Shown: positions 63,799 to 64,000 of the stretch, one piece after another | Position numbering within the stretch: the stretch's first letter is position 1 | How the letters are laid out: each line of letters begins with the position of its first letter | Origin: Raphanus sativus | Taxonomy: Eukaryota; Streptophyta; Magnoliopsida; Brassicales; Brassicaceae | Reading direction: 5' to 3' | NCBI RefSeq assembly: GCF_000801105.2 | Contig: NC_079517.1 | Span: 5,704,001-5,768,000, forward strand | DNA length: 64,000 bases | Program-made: the position numbers and the translations under genes | The notes under the pieces: generated by a model | What the model saw: the letters and a program-made list of their open reading frames with translations, nothing else | The model's database searches: none | Told to the model about the DNA's origin: nothing

Positions 63799-64000
63799 TC
63801 TATTTATATAAAGAAGAGTTTAATCTCTCCAGGTGAAGCCACCTAGGATGCCACATCATAAACTAAAAGATTTATATGCTGACACGTGTCTCTTTCACTG
63901 AAATTTTGTGTTCTCTTCGTTAATTCTAAATATTCCGTTCCGGGCCTGAACTAATTGGTATTGGGCTTTGCACCTCTATACCTAATATTCTTTATCGTTA
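63799..64000 (+). mobile_element. Helitron 5' end in an intron of the methyltransferase gene (runs off the window)
   Basis: After a (TA)n tract the sequence TCTATTTATATAAAGAAGAG begins with flanking A. It resembles the 5' end of the Helitron at 19727 (minus strand): both have TATATAAAG, a nearby GCCACATCA, and GACACGTG within 100 bp. The 3' end lies beyond 64000, so the call rests on the 5' end alone. Confidence 0.6.

Overview
This window is plant nuclear DNA, very probably from a Brassicaceae species of the Brassica type. The genes are intron-rich with GT-AG junctions, the spacers are AT-rich, and Helitrons, MITEs and gene fragments are abundant. The recognisable genes follow, in one consistent order, the part of Arabidopsis chromosome 5 that I recall as At5g06240 down to At5g06050. 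That assignment is from memory of the families plus gene order, not from a search.

Layout. 0-3.8 kb: no intact gene; a 1.3-kb foldback Mutator-like element and one orphan coding fragment. 4.2-9.3 kb: a small conserved gene (probably the EMB2735 position) and a 15-exon LETM1-like gene, with a solo LTR in one intron. 10.9-15.5 kb: an ELM1-like (DUF1022) gene and an intact SUC-type sucrose transporter. 15.7-22.1 kb: a transposon block with two minus-strand Helitrons, one carrying pieces of a NAP1 gene, and a Harbinger-like MITE filled with a 27-28 bp minisatellite that repeats the E2F-site core. 22.7-25.5 kb: sorting nexin SNX1. 25.8 kb: tRNA-Leu(UAG). 26.1-27.2 kb: a ribosomal protein S14 gene missing its last exon, with a Helitron where the final intron should continue. 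28.2-32.0 kb: two cytosolic sulfotransferases separated by tandem repeats. 32.7-40.5 kb: an exportin-7-like ARM-repeat gene. 42.9-44.8 kb: GPAT7-type acyltransferase. 50.4 kb: LBD33-type LOB-domain factor. 54.4 kb: a RABBIT EARS-type zinc-finger gene broken by frameshifts. 60.2 kb: tropinone-reductase-like SDR. 61.7 kb to the right edge: a PMT-type putative methyltransferase, N-terminus not in the window, with a Helitron 5' end beside its last visible splice acceptor.

The genes are not an operon and do not form one pathway; what links them is ancestral gene order. Several expected neighbours (for example CASP4, CYCB1;2, ATROPOS, the OR-like DnaJ gene, MYB33 and the ZRF1-like gene) are absent, and S14 and sulfotransferase sequence sits in one of the gaps. 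This is the picture expected of one subgenome after the Brassiceae hexaploidy, with gene loss and transposon infill.

The most interesting signals are the E2F-site array inside a MITE, the Helitron carrying NAP1 exons, the Helitron at the break in S14, the Helitron about 250 bp upstream of the sucrose transporter, and the frameshifted RABBIT EARS copy. No wholly new system is evident; the novelty is in how mobile elements have reshaped this segment.
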